A DNA stretch of 64,000 nt from Acinetobacter dispersus (GCF_009884975.1 NZ_CP041970.1:3100001-3164000), one strand, 5' to 3'; positions 13,814 through 23,628 are shown, numbered from the stretch's first letter. Program-made: numbers and translations. Notes: a model not told the origin generated them from the sequence alone.

Positions 13814-14314
13814 ATGCTGAGTTATCGTCTTCTCTGCTCTGATAATGAAACTGATATAGCCAGTATTCAAGCTGTATTTGAGGCTACTCCAAATTATTTT
13901 AAACTCATTCAAGGATATAGCGCAGAGAAAAATGCTGCTCGAAACGATCTAAAAGCTGTACCTAGTGGACATCCATTTACTGCAAAGTTTTTTTACGCGA
14001 TTTATCATAAAGAACAGATGATTGGTTGTATTGATATTCTGCAAGGTTATCCCGAGTCATCAATAGTATTTATTGGACTGCTATTATTTATAGAGTCTCA
14101 TCAAGGTTTAGGCTATGGCTCGCAAGCAGTCAATTTTATTTCGGGTCTTACTAATGCTTGGGAATGTGATCGGTTGAGAATTGCAGTGGTTGAATCAAAT
14201 GAACCTGCATTTGCATTTTGGTCAAAGGAAGGTTTTGTAGAACTTTATCGTAAAGAACTCAGTGAATATGTTGCTCCCGTAATTGTTATGGAGAGACCGC
14301 TAACTTTTAAATGA
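13814..14314 (+). CDS. GNAT family N-acetyltransferase
   Basis: A 166-residue GNAT-fold protein. The acetyl-CoA pyrophosphate loop is HQGLGYGSQAV after the beta-4 strand FIGLLLFI, and FWSKEGF near the C-terminus is the usual motif-B element. It is not closely similar to the GNAT at 12862, so it is not a recent duplicate. It starts about 50 bases after the deaminase-like gene and ends about 10 bases before the ankyrin gene, consistent with one transcript. Substrate unknown. Confidence 0.82.
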   Translation: MLSYRLLCSDNETDIASIQAVFEATPNYFKLIQGYSAEKNAARNDLKAVPSGHPFTAKFFYAIYHKEQMIGCIDILQGYPESSIVFIGLLLFIESHQGLGYGSQAVNFISGLTNAWECDRLRIAVVESNEPAFAFWSKEGFVELYRKELSEYVAPVIVMERPLTFK

Positions 14315-14324
14315 GAGGAACTAA

Positions 14325-14636
14325 ATGAAACTTAACTCTTTTTCACCACTGCCTGAAGATGATGAAGAACTACATCTTCCTGAGCTGGTGTATTGGGCAT
14401 CTCTTGGTGATGTGGAACAAGTAGAGCAATTATTGGCAGAGGGGGCAAATCCAAACCAGACCGATGATGATGGTTATAGTGCATTACAGGCTGCTGCTGA
14501 GAATGATCATTTGGCCGTAGTGAAGCTGTTGGTGTGTAAGGGTGCAAATGTGACGTATAAAGGCGAATACACGGCCCTACAGCTTGCTGAAATGGCAGAG
14601 CATAGCGAAGTGATTGCGTATCTTAAAAGTCTTTAA
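14325..14636 (+). CDS. Small ankyrin-repeat protein
   Basis: A 103-residue protein made of about three ankyrin repeats. They are marked by ALQAAAENDHLAVVKLL and ALQLAEMAEHSEVIAYL and by the loop residues GANPNQTDDDGY. There is no signal peptide, so it is probably a cytoplasmic protein-binding module. A GAGAGGAAC ribosome-binding site lies just upstream of the ATG, and the gene starts ten bases after the GNAT gene, so the two are probably co-transcribed. A strong terminator follows. Partner unknown. Confidence 0.85.
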   Translation: MKLNSFSPLPEDDEELHLPELVYWASLGDVEQVEQLLAEGANPNQTDDDGYSALQAAAENDHLAVVKLLVCKGANVTYKGEYTALQLAEMAEHSEVIAYLKSL

Positions 14637-14659
14637 ATTGCTTTGAAAAATGATAGATA

Positions 14660-14695
14660 AAAAGAAGCCCCATCATCCTGACGGGGCTTCTTCAT
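14660..14695 (+). terminator. Terminator of the GNAT-deaminase-GNAT-ankyrin block
   Basis: The stem GAAGCCCC / GGGGCTTC is followed by TTCAT. It starts about 25 bases after the ankyrin gene stop. The 14696-14885 interval holds no convincing gene. Confidence 0.8.
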
Positions 14696-14885
14696 ATTCA
14701 GTTTATGTCGTTGATATCCTATTAACGACCACGTCCTGTGTGTTTTATTATTCTCAATGAGACTTCCTGTCTCTCTATGATTTGTATGATAGGCGAAAAG
14801 TTTGTATTGGGATATTCGTCAATCTCTGCGATTGTTGTAGGTTTTGGCGTACATGAATAGAGATTGATGAAATGATGCGCTATAA

Positions 14886-14913
14886 AAAACGGAATCTCTG
14901 GATTCCGTTTTTG
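14886..14913 (-). terminator. Terminator of the outer membrane protein gene
   Basis: The stem AAAACGGAATC / GATTCCGTTTT with a four-base loop gives a T run in the minus direction, 13 bases past the stop of the 14927-15688 gene. Confidence 0.85.
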
Positions 14914-14926
14914 TTTCATTCAAGTC

Positions 14927-15688
14927 TTAGAAATGAATATCTAAACCAATATAAGGACCCTTAAAGTTAAATTTAAGGTCATTTTTTTCGTAATCATCTA
15001 GCTTGATATCGAGGATGCGGTAACCTGCTTTTAAACCAACATCGACCAACAAGTTATCAATAAAGTTGTATTGTAATTCAGCTTGTGCATCAGTGATTTT
15101 AGCGTCGTTAAAGTTGCTATATAACAATTCAGCTTTGGCACTTAAACCTGTGAAAGGTAGTTTTACGCCTGCAGAACCATAAATGACAGGAACTGTTTTA
15201 TCGATATCTGTTTTGCTTAAGCCTAGTGTTTTTACATCACCATTCAGGTTGGTTGCACCCAAACCAACATCTGCATTTACGATGGTGTCTAGGATTTCAT
15301 AATACAAAATGAAGTCGGTATGATCGATATTCAAATCATAAACTGGCTGACCCGCAACTTCATTTTCCGTTTGCGATTTTAAATTCACATAGCGAATTTT
15401 TGCATTTGGAATCAGTGGAATCGGGTGTTCAAATGCAAGCGAAATTTGTGCAGAACCTTTACGATCTAAATTTTCTTCAGGTGCTGAAAGACCTGCGTAA
15501 GGATTTAATAAAAGGTCGTTCACACCTGTTTGATTTGATAATGATGAAGTATTTGATTTTGGTTGAACTTTTGTTTTCCCATCATAAAACCAATAACTCG
15601 CATCAGCTTTTACACCAATTAAATCTGCTTGCGCTACACCACAAAAGCTTGTCCCTAAAGCCAGCATTGATATTTTTAATATTTTCAT
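14927..15688 (-). CDS. TIGR04219-type outer membrane beta-barrel protein
   Basis: A 253-residue protein with a signal peptide (MKILKISMLALGTSF...AQA, cleavage near residue 21) and alternating-residue strands throughout. It ends in phenylalanine (GLDIHF), the usual outer-membrane sorting signal. Content such as DASYWFYDGKT and YIGLDIHF fits the TIGR04219 family. It probably has 8 to 10 strands. Whether it is a pore or an enzyme is unknown. It is a single-gene unit with its own terminator. Confidence 0.8.
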   Translation of the reverse strand: MKILKISMLALGTSFCGVAQADLIGVKADASYWFYDGKTKVQPKSNTSSLSNQTGVNDLLLNPYAGLSAPEENLDRKGSAQISLAFEHPIPLIPNAKIRYVNLKSQTENEVAGQPVYDLNIDHTDFILYYEILDTIVNADVGLGATNLNGDVKTLGLSKTDIDKTVPVIYGSAGVKLPFTGLSAKAELLYSNFNDAKITDAQAELQYNFIDNLLVDVGLKAGYRILDIKLDDYEKNDLKFNFKGPYIGLDIHF

Positions 15689-15820
15689 TGGATTGTCCTA
15701 ATAAGTATCAAAAACCGTAATGAATTGTTGTGAATTCATCAGCGAATGGGCGAATCATATAGTGATCTTGGGAAATATGCAGTAGTCTAATTTTAAATTT
15801 TTATAAAGGAATCGATAATA

Positions 15821-17263
15821 ATGACAGATACATTAAGCGTGCTGGATTACCCGTTGTATGTAGCAGGAAAGGCTGTTACCACAGGGCAATGGTTAGAAGT
15901 GCATGATAAGTATCGAAATACGGTCTATGCGCGTGTGGCATTGGCTGACGCTAAGGTCCTAGAAAAAGCCATTTCGGCTTCGGTAAAAGCAGAAGCGGAA
16001 ATGGCAGCACTCAAGCCTTTTCAAAAACAGCAAATCTTGCTGCATTGTGTAAAACGCTTTAATGAATTACGTGAGCAACTCACTGAGATTCTGATTGCTG
16101 AAGGCGGTAAACCTCGTGGTGCAGCCAGTGCAGAAGTGGAACGTCTGATTAATACCTTCCAATTGGCAGCAGATGCAGTCACGCAACTTGATGATGGTCG
16201 TATGCTGCCATTGGCGGTCACGCCTGCTGCCGCACGTTTTCGTGGCATGGTCAAAAAGGTGCCAATCGGTGCGATTTCCTTAATTAGTCCATTTAATTTC
16301 CCTTTAAATCTGGTCGCTCATAAGATTGCACCTGCAATTGCAGCAGGTTGCCCATTCGTGCTGAAACCTGCAAGCTTGACCCCAATCAGTGCTTTAATGA
16401 TTGCCAAGGTTTTGGCGGAAACAGACCTTCCAAAAGGTTCATGGTCGGTATTGCCATGTGACCGCCAAGCAGCAGATATTCTAGTGACCGATGACCGCTT
16501 TAAATTACTCAGCTTTACTGGGTCAGATCAGGTCGGCTGGGATATGAAAGCACGTGCAGGTCGCAAGAAAGTGACTTTGGAGCTTGGTGGCAATGCTGCG
16601 GTTCTGATCGATGTGGATACCGTGATTGATGATGCTTTAATTGACCGCTTAATTGCTGCGGCTTATGGGCATGCAGGACAAGTATGTATTAGTGTGCAGC
16701 GGATTTTAGTACATGCAGATATCTATGCTGACCTGAAAAAGAAACTCATCGCAAAATTGAAGAAAATCAAGGCAGATGACCCAAGTTTAAGTAGTACTGT
16801 GGTTGGTCCGATGATTAAGGAAGCTGAAGCTGTTCGCTTGAAAAAATGGTTGGATAAAGCAGAGAAGAAAGGAGCAAAAATACTGATAGGAGGAAGTTTA
16901 CAAGGCATGCTATTTGAACCCACTTTGTTGGAAAATGTAGATGCCAAGCTAGAAATTTATAAGGATGAAGCCTTTGGCCCTGTCGCGATCTTAGAAAAAT
17001 TCAAAGATTTTGAGCAGGGCATTGCCACGATTAACCAAAGCCGTTTTGGTTTGCAGGCAGGTGTATATACGCAAAATCTCAATAAAATGCTGTATGCATG
17101 GGACCATTTACATGTTGGAGGTGTGATTATTAACGATGTCCCGACTTTCCGTGTCGATAATATGCCTTATGGCGGTGTGAAGGATTCTGGCCTAGGTCGA
17201 GAAGGGATTCATTCTGCGATTCGGGATATGCAAGAGGAAAGATTATTAGCCATTAAACAATAA
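15821..17263 (+). CDS. NAD(P)-dependent aldehyde dehydrogenase
   Basis: This 480-residue ALDH-superfamily enzyme oxidises an aldehyde to its acid. The catalytic cysteine is in GQVCISVQR, the general-base glutamate in LELGGN, and the cofactor-binding segment FTGSDQVG is present. Also visible are the substrate-pocket motifs SPFNFPLN and KPAS. The C-terminus (PYGGVKDSGLGREG) is of the succinate-semialdehyde / lactaldehyde dehydrogenase type. The specific aldehyde cannot be read. It stands alone, followed by a hairpin. Confidence 0.88.
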   Translation: MTDTLSVLDYPLYVAGKAVTTGQWLEVHDKYRNTVYARVALADAKVLEKAISASVKAEAEMAALKPFQKQQILLHCVKRFNELREQLTEILIAEGGKPRGAASAEVERLINTFQLAADAVTQLDDGRMLPLAVTPAAARFRGMVKKVPIGAISLISPFNFPLNLVAHKIAPAIAAGCPFVLKPASLTPISALMIAKVLAETDLPKGSWSVLPCDRQAADILVTDDRFKLLSFTGSDQVGWDMKARAGRKKVTLELGGNAAVLIDVDTVIDDALIDRLIAAAYGHAGQVCISVQRILVHADIYADLKKKLIAKLKKIKADDPSLSSTVVGPMIKEAEAVRLKKWLDKAEKKGAKILIGGSLQGMLFEPTLLENVDAKLEIYKDEAFGPVAILEKFKDFEQGIATINQSRFGLQAGVYTQNLNKMLYAWDHLHVGGVIINDVPTFRVDNMPYGGVKDSGLGREGIHSAIRDMQEERLLAIKQ

Positions 17264-17276
17264 AAAAGATTGTGGC

Positions 17277-17310
17277 CCAAGCGAAGTTCAAGCTTCGCTT
17301 GATTGTTTTA
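17277..17310 (+). terminator. Probable terminator of the aldehyde dehydrogenase gene
   Basis: The stem AAGCGAAG / CTTCGCTT with a six-base loop is followed by GATTGTTTT, 15 bases after the stop codon. The T run is imperfect. The rest of 17264-17639 contains no gene; it holds a two-part hairpin at 17456-17503. Confidence 0.6.
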
Positions 17311-17455
17311 TGTACTTGATTTTTATAAGTTGACTGCAAGGTCAAAATTACAGTCTGTTGAAAAATAATCAGTTGTTCAAAAAAGATGACTTTTTTTTCA
17401 GAATTTACAGTAAAAAGAAATAAAAACAGGTATTGTTCGGCTATTAAAAGCAGAA

Positions 17456-17503
17456 AAACAAAGCCCAATCTTTAAGGAAGATGGTTTGGTTTTTGCTTTG
17501 TTT
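17456..17503 (+). promoter_or_regulatory. Two-tier hairpin in the leader of the NSS transporter gene
   Basis: An outer 9-base stem (17456-17464 with 17495-17503) encloses an inner stem (CCA-TCTT with AAGA-TGG, one bulged A). It is about 135 bases before the transporter start. It could be a leader RNA structure or an old terminator; no known riboswitch class is recognised. Confidence 0.35.
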
Positions 17504-17639
17504 GTCCATGTAAACGGAGACCCACAAGGTTGAAATTTCATGCAAGCAAAACAAGATTTTTTATGGCACTTTTCATGTCTGTTGGATAATAAAAACCTAG
17601 GGCAGCATGGAACGGCCAGCAGGACAATTTAGGTGTTTT

Positions 17640-19118
17640 ATGGCAGATTCTCGTGAAAACTGGACATCACGATCTGGTTTTATTATTGCAGCTGTTGGTT
17701 CAGCTGTAGGTTTAGGTAACATTTGGCGTTTCCCTTACGTTGCTTATGAAAATGGCGGTGGGGCGTTTCTTATCCCTTATTTACTGGCGTTGATTACCGC
17801 TGGTTTACCTCTTTTATTCTTGGATTATGCAACAGGTCATCGTGCGCGTAATTCACCACCAAAAGCATATCGTGCGCTATTTAAAGGCGGTGAGACACTC
17901 GGTTGGTGGCAAGTCTGTGTCTGTATCATCATTGGTTTGTACTATGCCAGCGTACTAACTTGGGCAGGTAGTTATGTCTACTTCTCAATTGGTCAGGCGT
18001 GGGGCAGTGACCCAGAAAGCTTCTTCTTCAATACTTATTTGCAGACTTCGAAAGCAACTGGCTTCGATCTACAATTCGTGAGTCATTTGTTCTGGCCTAT
18101 CGTTGGGATTTGGGCACTGACCTTAATCATTTTGTATGGCGGTGTTAAGAAGGGCGTTGAATTATCCAATAAGATTTTCATGCCGTTGTTATTTGTTTTG
18201 TTTACGGTTCTTGTGATTCAGTCATTACGTTTACCTGGTGCGGTAGAAGGCTTAAATGCATTCTTTACTCCGAACTGGTCAGCGATGATGAACTATAAAG
18301 TTTGGTTAGCTGCCTATGGTCATACTTTCTTCTCGTTGTCTGTTGGCTTCGGGATCATGGTGACGTATGCCTCTTACTTAAAACCTAAAACCAACTTAAC
18401 CGGTTCAGGCTTGATCGTTGGTTTTGCTAATGCATCAACAGAGATTTTGGCGGGTATTGGTATTTTTGCTGCGTTGGGCTTTATGGCACATGCGGCAGGT
18501 AAAGAAGTACACGATGTTGTGAGTGGTGGTATTGGTCTAGCATTCATCGCATTCCCTAAAATTATTTCAAGTTTAGGTGCGGGTGCAGATTTATTTGGTT
18601 TCTTATTCTTCTCTTCGCTGTTTGTTGCAGGTATCTCTTCCATGGTAAGTATTTTGGAAGTGCCGATTGCTGCAATGCAGGACAAGTTGAAATGGGGCCG
18701 TACCAAAGCTGTAACGATTATTGGTGGTGGTAGTGCACTTGTTTCAGTGATCTTATTCTCTAGTGTGAATGCGATTAAACTAGTAGATATCGTCGATCAC
18801 TTCATCAATAACATCGGTATTATTGGTGGTGCATTGATCTCGATTATTAGTATTGCTTGGTTTAAACGTTCTGCCTTGCGTGAACTGCGTGATCATGTGA
18901 ATCGTATTTCGACGATTCAATTGGGCAAAGGTTGGGATTTCACTTTAACGGTGATCACATCGTTGATCTTGTTAACGACCTTAAGCATGACCGTATTTAA
19001 CTTGGTGAAAAACGGTTACGATAGTTATAGCATGAGCTTACAAGGCATTTTTGGATGGGGTAGCGTGATTTTCTGTGCTGTCGTTGCAATTGTACTCAGC
19101 CGAATCAAAGATCGCTAG
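17640..19118 (+). CDS. Sodium-dependent NSS-family amino acid transporter (MetP-like)
   Basis: This 492-residue inner membrane sodium:neurotransmitter symporter family protein has about 11-12 membrane segments. The N-terminal signature GSAVGLGNIWRFPYVAYENGGGAF (TM1) forms the sodium and substrate sites as in LeuT. The gene is followed ten bases later by a 47-residue MetS-like partner, an arrangement known from Corynebacterium MetPS, which imports methionine and alanine. The substrate here is inferred only from that pairing. The start at 17640 is preferred because the conserved sequence begins SRENWTSRSGF and TAGGTG lies upstream. Confidence 0.9.
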   Translation: MADSRENWTSRSGFIIAAVGSAVGLGNIWRFPYVAYENGGGAFLIPYLLALITAGLPLLFLDYATGHRARNSPPKAYRALFKGGETLGWWQVCVCIIIGLYYASVLTWAGSYVYFSIGQAWGSDPESFFFNTYLQTSKATGFDLQFVSHLFWPIVGIWALTLIILYGGVKKGVELSNKIFMPLLFVLFTVLVIQSLRLPGAVEGLNAFFTPNWSAMMNYKVWLAAYGHTFFSLSVGFGIMVTYASYLKPKTNLTGSGLIVGFANASTEILAGIGIFAALGFMAHAAGKEVHDVVSGGIGLAFIAFPKIISSLGAGADLFGFLFFSSLFVAGISSMVSILEVPIAAMQDKLKWGRTKAVTIIGGGSALVSVILFSSVNAIKLVDIVDHFINNIGIIGGALISIISIAWFKRSALRELRDHVNRISTIQLGKGWDFTLTVITSLILLTTLSMTVFNLVKNGYDSYSMSLQGIFGWGSVIFCAVVAIVLSRIKDR

Positions 19119-19128
19119 GAGAACAAAT

Positions 19129-19272
19129 ATGAATACTTCAGCAATCGTAATGATGGTGATTTCAATGGTGTTTTTATGGGGCGGTTTAGCATTGTCTATT
19201 CTGCACTTATCCAAAAACCCAGAAGAACTCGATGACGTTCTGGAAGAAGTCAAAGATCAGCATACGCTTTAA
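19129..19272 (+). CDS. MetS-family small subunit of the NSS transporter
   Basis: A 47-residue protein with one membrane helix (TSAIVMMVISMVFLWGGLALSIL) and a short acidic tail (NPEELDDVLEEVKDQ). This matches the MetS-type small subunit found beside MetP-like transporters. An AGGAGAAC ribosome-binding site lies six bases before the ATG. The gene is ten bases after the transporter stop, so they form a two-gene operon ended by the terminator at 19283-19314. Confidence 0.88.
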   Translation: MNTSAIVMMVISMVFLWGGLALSILHLSKNPEELDDVLEEVKDQHTL

Positions 19273-19282
19273 AAATAGATTT

Positions 19283-19314
19283 AAAAAAAGCAGGCTTTAA
19301 GCCTGCTTTTTTTA
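19283..19314. terminator. Bidirectional terminator between metS-like gene and rsmB
   Basis: The stem AAGCAGGCTT / AAGCCTGCTT has As before and Ts after, serving convergent genes from both sides. Confidence 0.92.
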
Positions 19315-20622
19315 TTATGCCAATTTTTTAATTTGGCAATAATAGAAACCATCACCAGAGTGTGAAGATGGAAGCAACTGACGACCATGGGTCTGTTCAA
19401 TGCCCAAATCAGCTTCGATTTTGATTTCTTCTGCATCAGCATGTGCTGCAAAGAATGCCGCCATTTGCTGCTCATTTTCAGCTTTTAGAATCGAGCAGGT
19501 GATATACAGCAAAGTGCCGCCGACTTTAAGCTGTTGCCACATCTGCTGCAAAATCTGTTGTTGTAGCGCAGCCGTTTGTGCGATATCGGTCGACTGTCTG
19601 AGCAGACGAATATCGGGATGGCGACGAATCACGCCTGTTGCAGAACAAGGTGCATCCAGCACGATACAATCGACAGGTTCTGGTGCCTGCCACGTGGTGG
19701 CATCAGCCGTAATAATCTCAACCTTGTCCTGATCTAGGGCAAGACGTTCTAAATTTTCAGAAACACGCAGTAAACGTTTGGCATCATGATCAAGCGCAAT
19801 CAATTTTTTAGGGTTAAAACGCTCAAGAATATGCGCAGTTTTACCCCCCGGTGCAGCACAGGCATCGACAACAACTTTGTTATCCAAGTTTGGTAAAAGC
19901 GTCGCGCACAATTGTGCATGTTCATCTTGAACAGAAAAACCACCTTCTTCAAAACCCGGTAAATGGGTAATATTGCCCGTTTGCTCTAGAACAATACCAA
20001 CATCTGAAAGCGTGCAAGGACGAGCATCAATCTGCTCTTCGTCCAAAATCTCTAAATATTCGTTACGACTGACTTGGCGTTCATTGATGCGCAACGTCAG
20101 TGGTGCGACTTGTTTTAAGGCTTGGCATAGAGACTCTGCTTGCTCAGGCCAATCTTTTTTGAGTCGCTTGAATAACCAACTTGGTAAACCATGGGTATTA
20201 TTCAACGCGGTTTGAAATTCATCTGTTTCACGTGAAACACGGCGCAGAATCGCATTGACCAAACCACTCATTGGCTCGAAACCGAGTTGCTTAGCCGCAT
20301 TTACAGTTTCTGAAATCGCAGCATGTACTGGAATACGCGTACATAAAATTTGATATAAACCCAGGTATAAACAACTTTCTAGGGCTTCATTGTCTAATGG
20401 TTTTGTGAGCAAGGGTAAGGTAATGGCTTTTAACGAATACCATTGGCGTAAACAACCTAAAGTAAGCTCGTGATATAAACCACGGTCACGTTCAGAAACG
20501 ATATTGATATGTTGATTCAAAACGGAAGACAAAGATTGCCCATTTTGAACCGCCAAAAGTGTTTTGACCACCTGCGCACGCAGATTCAAATTTTTTGCAG
20601 ATGATTGATTCGATTGGCTCAT
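19315..20622 (-). CDS. rsmB: 16S rRNA m5C967 methyltransferase RsmB
   Basis: RsmB methylates C967 of 16S rRNA using S-adenosylmethionine. The 435-residue protein has an N-terminal NusB-like domain (about residues 10-140). The Rossmann methyltransferase domain carries DACAAPGGKTAH (SAM loop), LDAPCSATGVIRRHPDIR and the catalytic cysteine in YITCSIL. Its start overlaps the fmt stop by four bases (ATGA), so the two are translationally coupled. The fmt-rsmB order is the same as in E. coli. Confidence 0.95.
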   Translation of the reverse strand: MSQSNQSSAKNLNLRAQVVKTLLAVQNGQSLSSVLNQHINIVSERDRGLYHELTLGCLRQWYSLKAITLPLLTKPLDNEALESCLYLGLYQILCTRIPVHAAISETVNAAKQLGFEPMSGLVNAILRRVSRETDEFQTALNNTHGLPSWLFKRLKKDWPEQAESLCQALKQVAPLTLRINERQVSRNEYLEILDEEQIDARPCTLSDVGIVLEQTGNITHLPGFEEGGFSVQDEHAQLCATLLPNLDNKVVVDACAAPGGKTAHILERFNPKKLIALDHDAKRLLRVSENLERLALDQDKVEIITADATTWQAPEPVDCIVLDAPCSATGVIRRHPDIRLLRQSTDIAQTAALQQQILQQMWQQLKVGGTLLYITCSILKAENEQQMAAFFAAHADAEEIKIEADLGIEQTHGRQLLPSSHSGDGFYYCQIKKLA

Positions 20623-21581
20623 GGGAGAATTTGTCCAAGATGTAATTTTTGGGTTTGGGCAATTTGAACTGGATTGAGGGCTTTAGCACCTGGCCATTGC
20701 AAACTGGTTAAGCACACCGCGCTATTGTCGCCACAAGCAACGTGTACGCCTTGTTTATCTATGGCAAGGATCTCACCGACTTGTGCATCAGCTTTTTGAT
20801 GTTGAGAAAGCATTGAGCCCCAAACACGTAAGGCATTGTTTTCATCGAGCTGAATAAAAGCGACTGGCCAAGGGTTAAAGGCACGAATATTACGATCGAT
20901 TTGAACTGCATTTACAGTCCAATCGATACGCGCTTCTGCTTTCACTAATTTGTGCGCATAAACGGTCAGTGCTTCATCTTGTACTTCACGTTTTTCAATA
21001 AAATCCTGTAAGCTTTGTTCGGATTCAAGTACCGTACAAATCGCTTCTGCACCTTGAACAGCCAATTTGTCATGTAAGCTGGCAGTGGTATCTTCCGCAG
21101 TAATTGGGCAATAGGTTTTATACATCATATCGCCAGTATCTAAACCTGCAGCCATTTGCATGATGGTAATGCCAGTTTCAGCATCCCCTGTGGCAATGGC
21201 ACGTTGAATCGGGGCAGCACCACGCCAGCGTGGTAGCAATGAACCATGGATATTTAAACAACCGTATTTCGGTGTATCCAAAACGGCTTGCGGTAAAATC
21301 AAGCCATAGGCTGCAACCACCATCACATCTGCGCCAAGTGCTGCAAGCTCTTGTCGAGCGGCCAAGCCTTCTTCCGTAGATGCTTTAAAGTTCAAAGGTT
21401 GATAAACAGCTAAACCGTGCTCAAGTGCTAATTGTTTAACAGGAGAAGGTGTTAATTTTTGCCCGCGTCCTGATTTACGGTCAGGTTGAGTATAAACAGC
21501 AATAATCTGGTGGGATGTTTTTAATAATGCCGCCAATGCGGTTGCCGCAAATTCAGGCGTACCAGCAAAAATGATTTTCAC
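20619..21581 (-). CDS. fmt: Methionyl-tRNA formyltransferase
   Basis: Fmt formylates Met-tRNA(fMet) with 10-formyltetrahydrofolate for translation initiation. The 320-residue protein begins MKIIFAGTPEFAA, contains the catalytic N-x-H in LNIHGSLLPRWRGAAP and the DTGDMM aspartate. It has a C-terminal OB-like domain from about residue 205. Length is normal (E. coli 315). It is the first gene of the fmt-rsmB operon. No def gene is visible upstream; a 210-base gap separates it from the divergent ilvD. Confidence 0.96.
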   Translation of the reverse strand: MKIIFAGTPEFAATALAALLKTSHQIIAVYTQPDRKSGRGQKLTPSPVKQLALEHGLAVYQPLNFKASTEEGLAARQELAALGADVMVVAAYGLILPQAVLDTPKYGCLNIHGSLLPRWRGAAPIQRAIATGDAETGITIMQMAAGLDTGDMMYKTYCPITAEDTTASLHDKLAVQGAEAICTVLESEQSLQDFIEKREVQDEALTVYAHKLVKAEARIDWTVNAVQIDRNIRAFNPWPVAFIQLDENNALRVWGSMLSQHQKADAQVGEILAIDKQGVHVACGDNSAVCLTSLQWPGAKALNPVQIAQTQKLHLGQILP

Positions 21582-21791
21582 AAATGGAATCCAAATAAAA
21601 CTTATCTCAAATTATAAGCGAAAAAGCGACGAGTCCCTAATTCACCGCCTGAATTGCTTTTGTGCAAAAAAAGATAGGCCTGTTGGTCATCTGTTAAACG
21701 ATAACTTGTAGTATGATGCAGAGAGCTCAGTATCATTTCGCCAGAGAGAATGTCCTATTCTTCTCGAGCACACACTTGTTGGGAATACAAA

Positions 21792-23621
21792 ATGCCTGAT
21801 TATCGTTCGAAAACATCAACACATGGAAGAAATATGGCTGGCGCGCGTGGTTTATGGCGTGCGACCGGTATGAAAGATGAAGATTTTGGCAAACCAATTA
21901 TTGCGGTGGTCAACTCATTTACCCAATTTGTTCCAGGTCACGTGCATCTTAAAGATTTAGGTCAACTTGTTGCGAGAGAAATTGAAGCTTCTGGTGGTGT
22001 GGCAAAAGAATTTAATACCATTGCTGTCGATGACGGCATTGCCATGGGCCATGACGGGATGCTGTATTCACTGCCATCACGTGATTTGATTGCCGATTCT
22101 GTGGAATACATGGTCAATGCTCATTGCGCGGATGCAATGGTGTGTATCTCGAACTGTGACAAGATCACACCAGGAATGCTAATGGCTGCGATGCGCTTGA
22201 ATATCCCAGTGGTATTCGTATCTGGTGGTCCAATGGAAGCGGGTAAAGTCAAATTCCGTGGTGATGAAAAGGCGATTGACCTTGTTGATGCCATGGTGGT
22301 TGCAGCAGACGAAAGCTATACCGATGAAGAAGTTGCTGCGTTTGAACGTTCAGCATGTCCTACTTGTGGTTCATGTTCAGGGATGTTCACGGCTAACTCA
22401 ATGAACTGCTTAACCGAAGCTTTAGGTTTATCTTTACCGGGCAATGGTTCAATCGTTGCGACGCATGCCAACCGTGAAAAATTATTCTTAAGAGCAGGTC
22501 GTTTAGTGGTTGAACTAGCGAAACGCTACTACGAACAAAATGATGACAGCATCTTGCCACGTTCAATCGCAACCAAAGCCGCATTTGAAAATGCCATGAC
22601 GCTTGATATCGCGATGGGTGGTTCAACCAATACCGTATTGCACTTACTTGCGGCTGCACATGAAGCTGAAGTTGATTTCACCATGGATGATATCGACCGT
22701 TTGTCTCGTCAAGTTCCAGTATTGTCAAAAGTTGCTCCAGCAAAACAAGACGTGCATATGGAAGATGTACACCGTGCAGGTGGCATCATGGCAATCTTGG
22801 GTGAACTTGATCGTGCCAACTTGCTCAATACCTCATGTCCAACCGTGCATGAACCAACCCTAAAAGATGCATTAGACAAGTGGGATATTATCCGTACAGA
22901 AGATTCGGACGTTTATGAATTCTATCGCTCGTCTCCGGGGGGTATTCCAACGCAAGTGGCATTCTCGCAAAACCGTTATTATTCAACTTTGGATGGTGAC
23001 CGTGAGAAAGGCGTGATTCGTAATGCTGAACATGCTTTCTCTAAAGACGGTGGTTTAGCAGTTCTTTACGGCAACATCGCTCTAGATGGCTGTATCGTAA
23101 AAACAGCAGGTGTAGATGAGTCGATTCTTAAATTTACAGGTACAGCACGCGTTTTTGAAAGCCAAGATGCAGCGGTTGAAGCGATTTTGGATCATAAAAT
23201 CGTTGCGGGCGATATCGTGGTGATTCGTTACGAAGGACCACGTGGTGGACCAGGGATGCAAGAAATGTTGTATCCAACCAGTTACTTGAAGTCGAAAGGT
23301 CTAGGTAAAGACTGTGCCTTGATTACCGATGGTCGTTTCTCGGGCGGTTCGTCAGGTTTGTCGATTGGTCACGTTTCTCCAGAAGCAGCAGAAGGTGGTG
23401 CGATTGGTTTGGTTGAAGATGGCGATACCATTGAAATTGATATTCCAAACCGTACCATTCATTTGAATGTTGATGATGCGACTATGGCACATCGTCGCAC
23501 TGTTCAGGAAGCAAAAGGTTGGCATCCAGCAGAAGAGCGTAAACGTAAAGTGTCTAAATCATTGAAGATTTACGCAATGCATTCGACCAGTGCAGCCAAA
23601 GGCGCAGTACGAGTTTTGTAA
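21792..23621 (+). CDS. ilvD: Dihydroxy-acid dehydratase IlvD
   Basis: IlvD is the Fe-S enzyme that dehydrates dihydroxyisovalerate and dihydroxymethylvalerate in valine, leucine and isoleucine synthesis. The 609-residue protein has the cluster cysteines in [12 protein letters not shown] and [18 protein letters not shown], and the C-terminal [11 protein letters not shown] and HVSPEAA motifs. Length is as in E. coli (616). The ATG at 21792 ([12 protein letters not shown]) matches the usual N-terminus and has a GGGA site upstream; the start at 21750 adds an unlikely extension. It is monocistronic with a strong terminator. Confidence 0.97.
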   Translation: MPDYRSKTSTHGRNMAGARGLWRATGMKDEDFGKPIIAVVNSFTQFVPGHVHLKDLGQLVAREIEASGGVAKEFNTIAVDDGIAMGHDGMLYSLPSRDLIADSVEYMVNAHCADAMVCISNCDKITPGMLMAAMRLNIPVVFVSGGPMEAGKVKFRGDEKAIDLVDAMVVAADESYTDEEVAAFERSACPTCGSCSGMFTANSMNCLTEALGLSLPGNGSIVATHANREKLFLRAGRLVVELAKRYYEQNDDSILPRSIATKAAFENAMTLDIAMGGSTNTVLHLLAAAHEAEVDFTMDDIDRLSRQVPVLSKVAPAKQDVHMEDVHRAGGIMAILGELDRANLLNTSCPTVHEPTLKDALDKWDIIRTEDSDVYEFYRSSPGGIPTQVAFSQNRYYSTLDGDREKGVIRNAEHAFSKDGGLAVLYGNIALDGCIVKTAGVDESILKFTGTARVFESQDAAVEAILDHKIVAGDIVVIRYEGPRGGPGMQEMLYPTSYLKSKGLGKDCALITDGRFSGGSSGLSIGHVSPEAAEGGAIGLVEDGDTIEIDIPNRTIHLNVDDATMAHRRTVQEAKGWHPAEERKRKVSKSLKIYAMHSTSAAKGAVRVL

Positions 23622-23628
23622 TCCCTTT

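Noticed and set aside
14722-14919. A 65-codon minus-strand open reading frame between the ankyrin gene and the outer membrane protein gene
   Set aside because: It begins just past and overlaps the terminator at 14886-14913, has no ribosome-binding site or recognisable motif, and its composition is not protein-like.
21582-21791. A branched-chain amino acid attenuator leader before ilvD
   Set aside because: I see no short leader peptide rich in Ile/Leu/Val codons and no alternative terminator in the 210-base gap.
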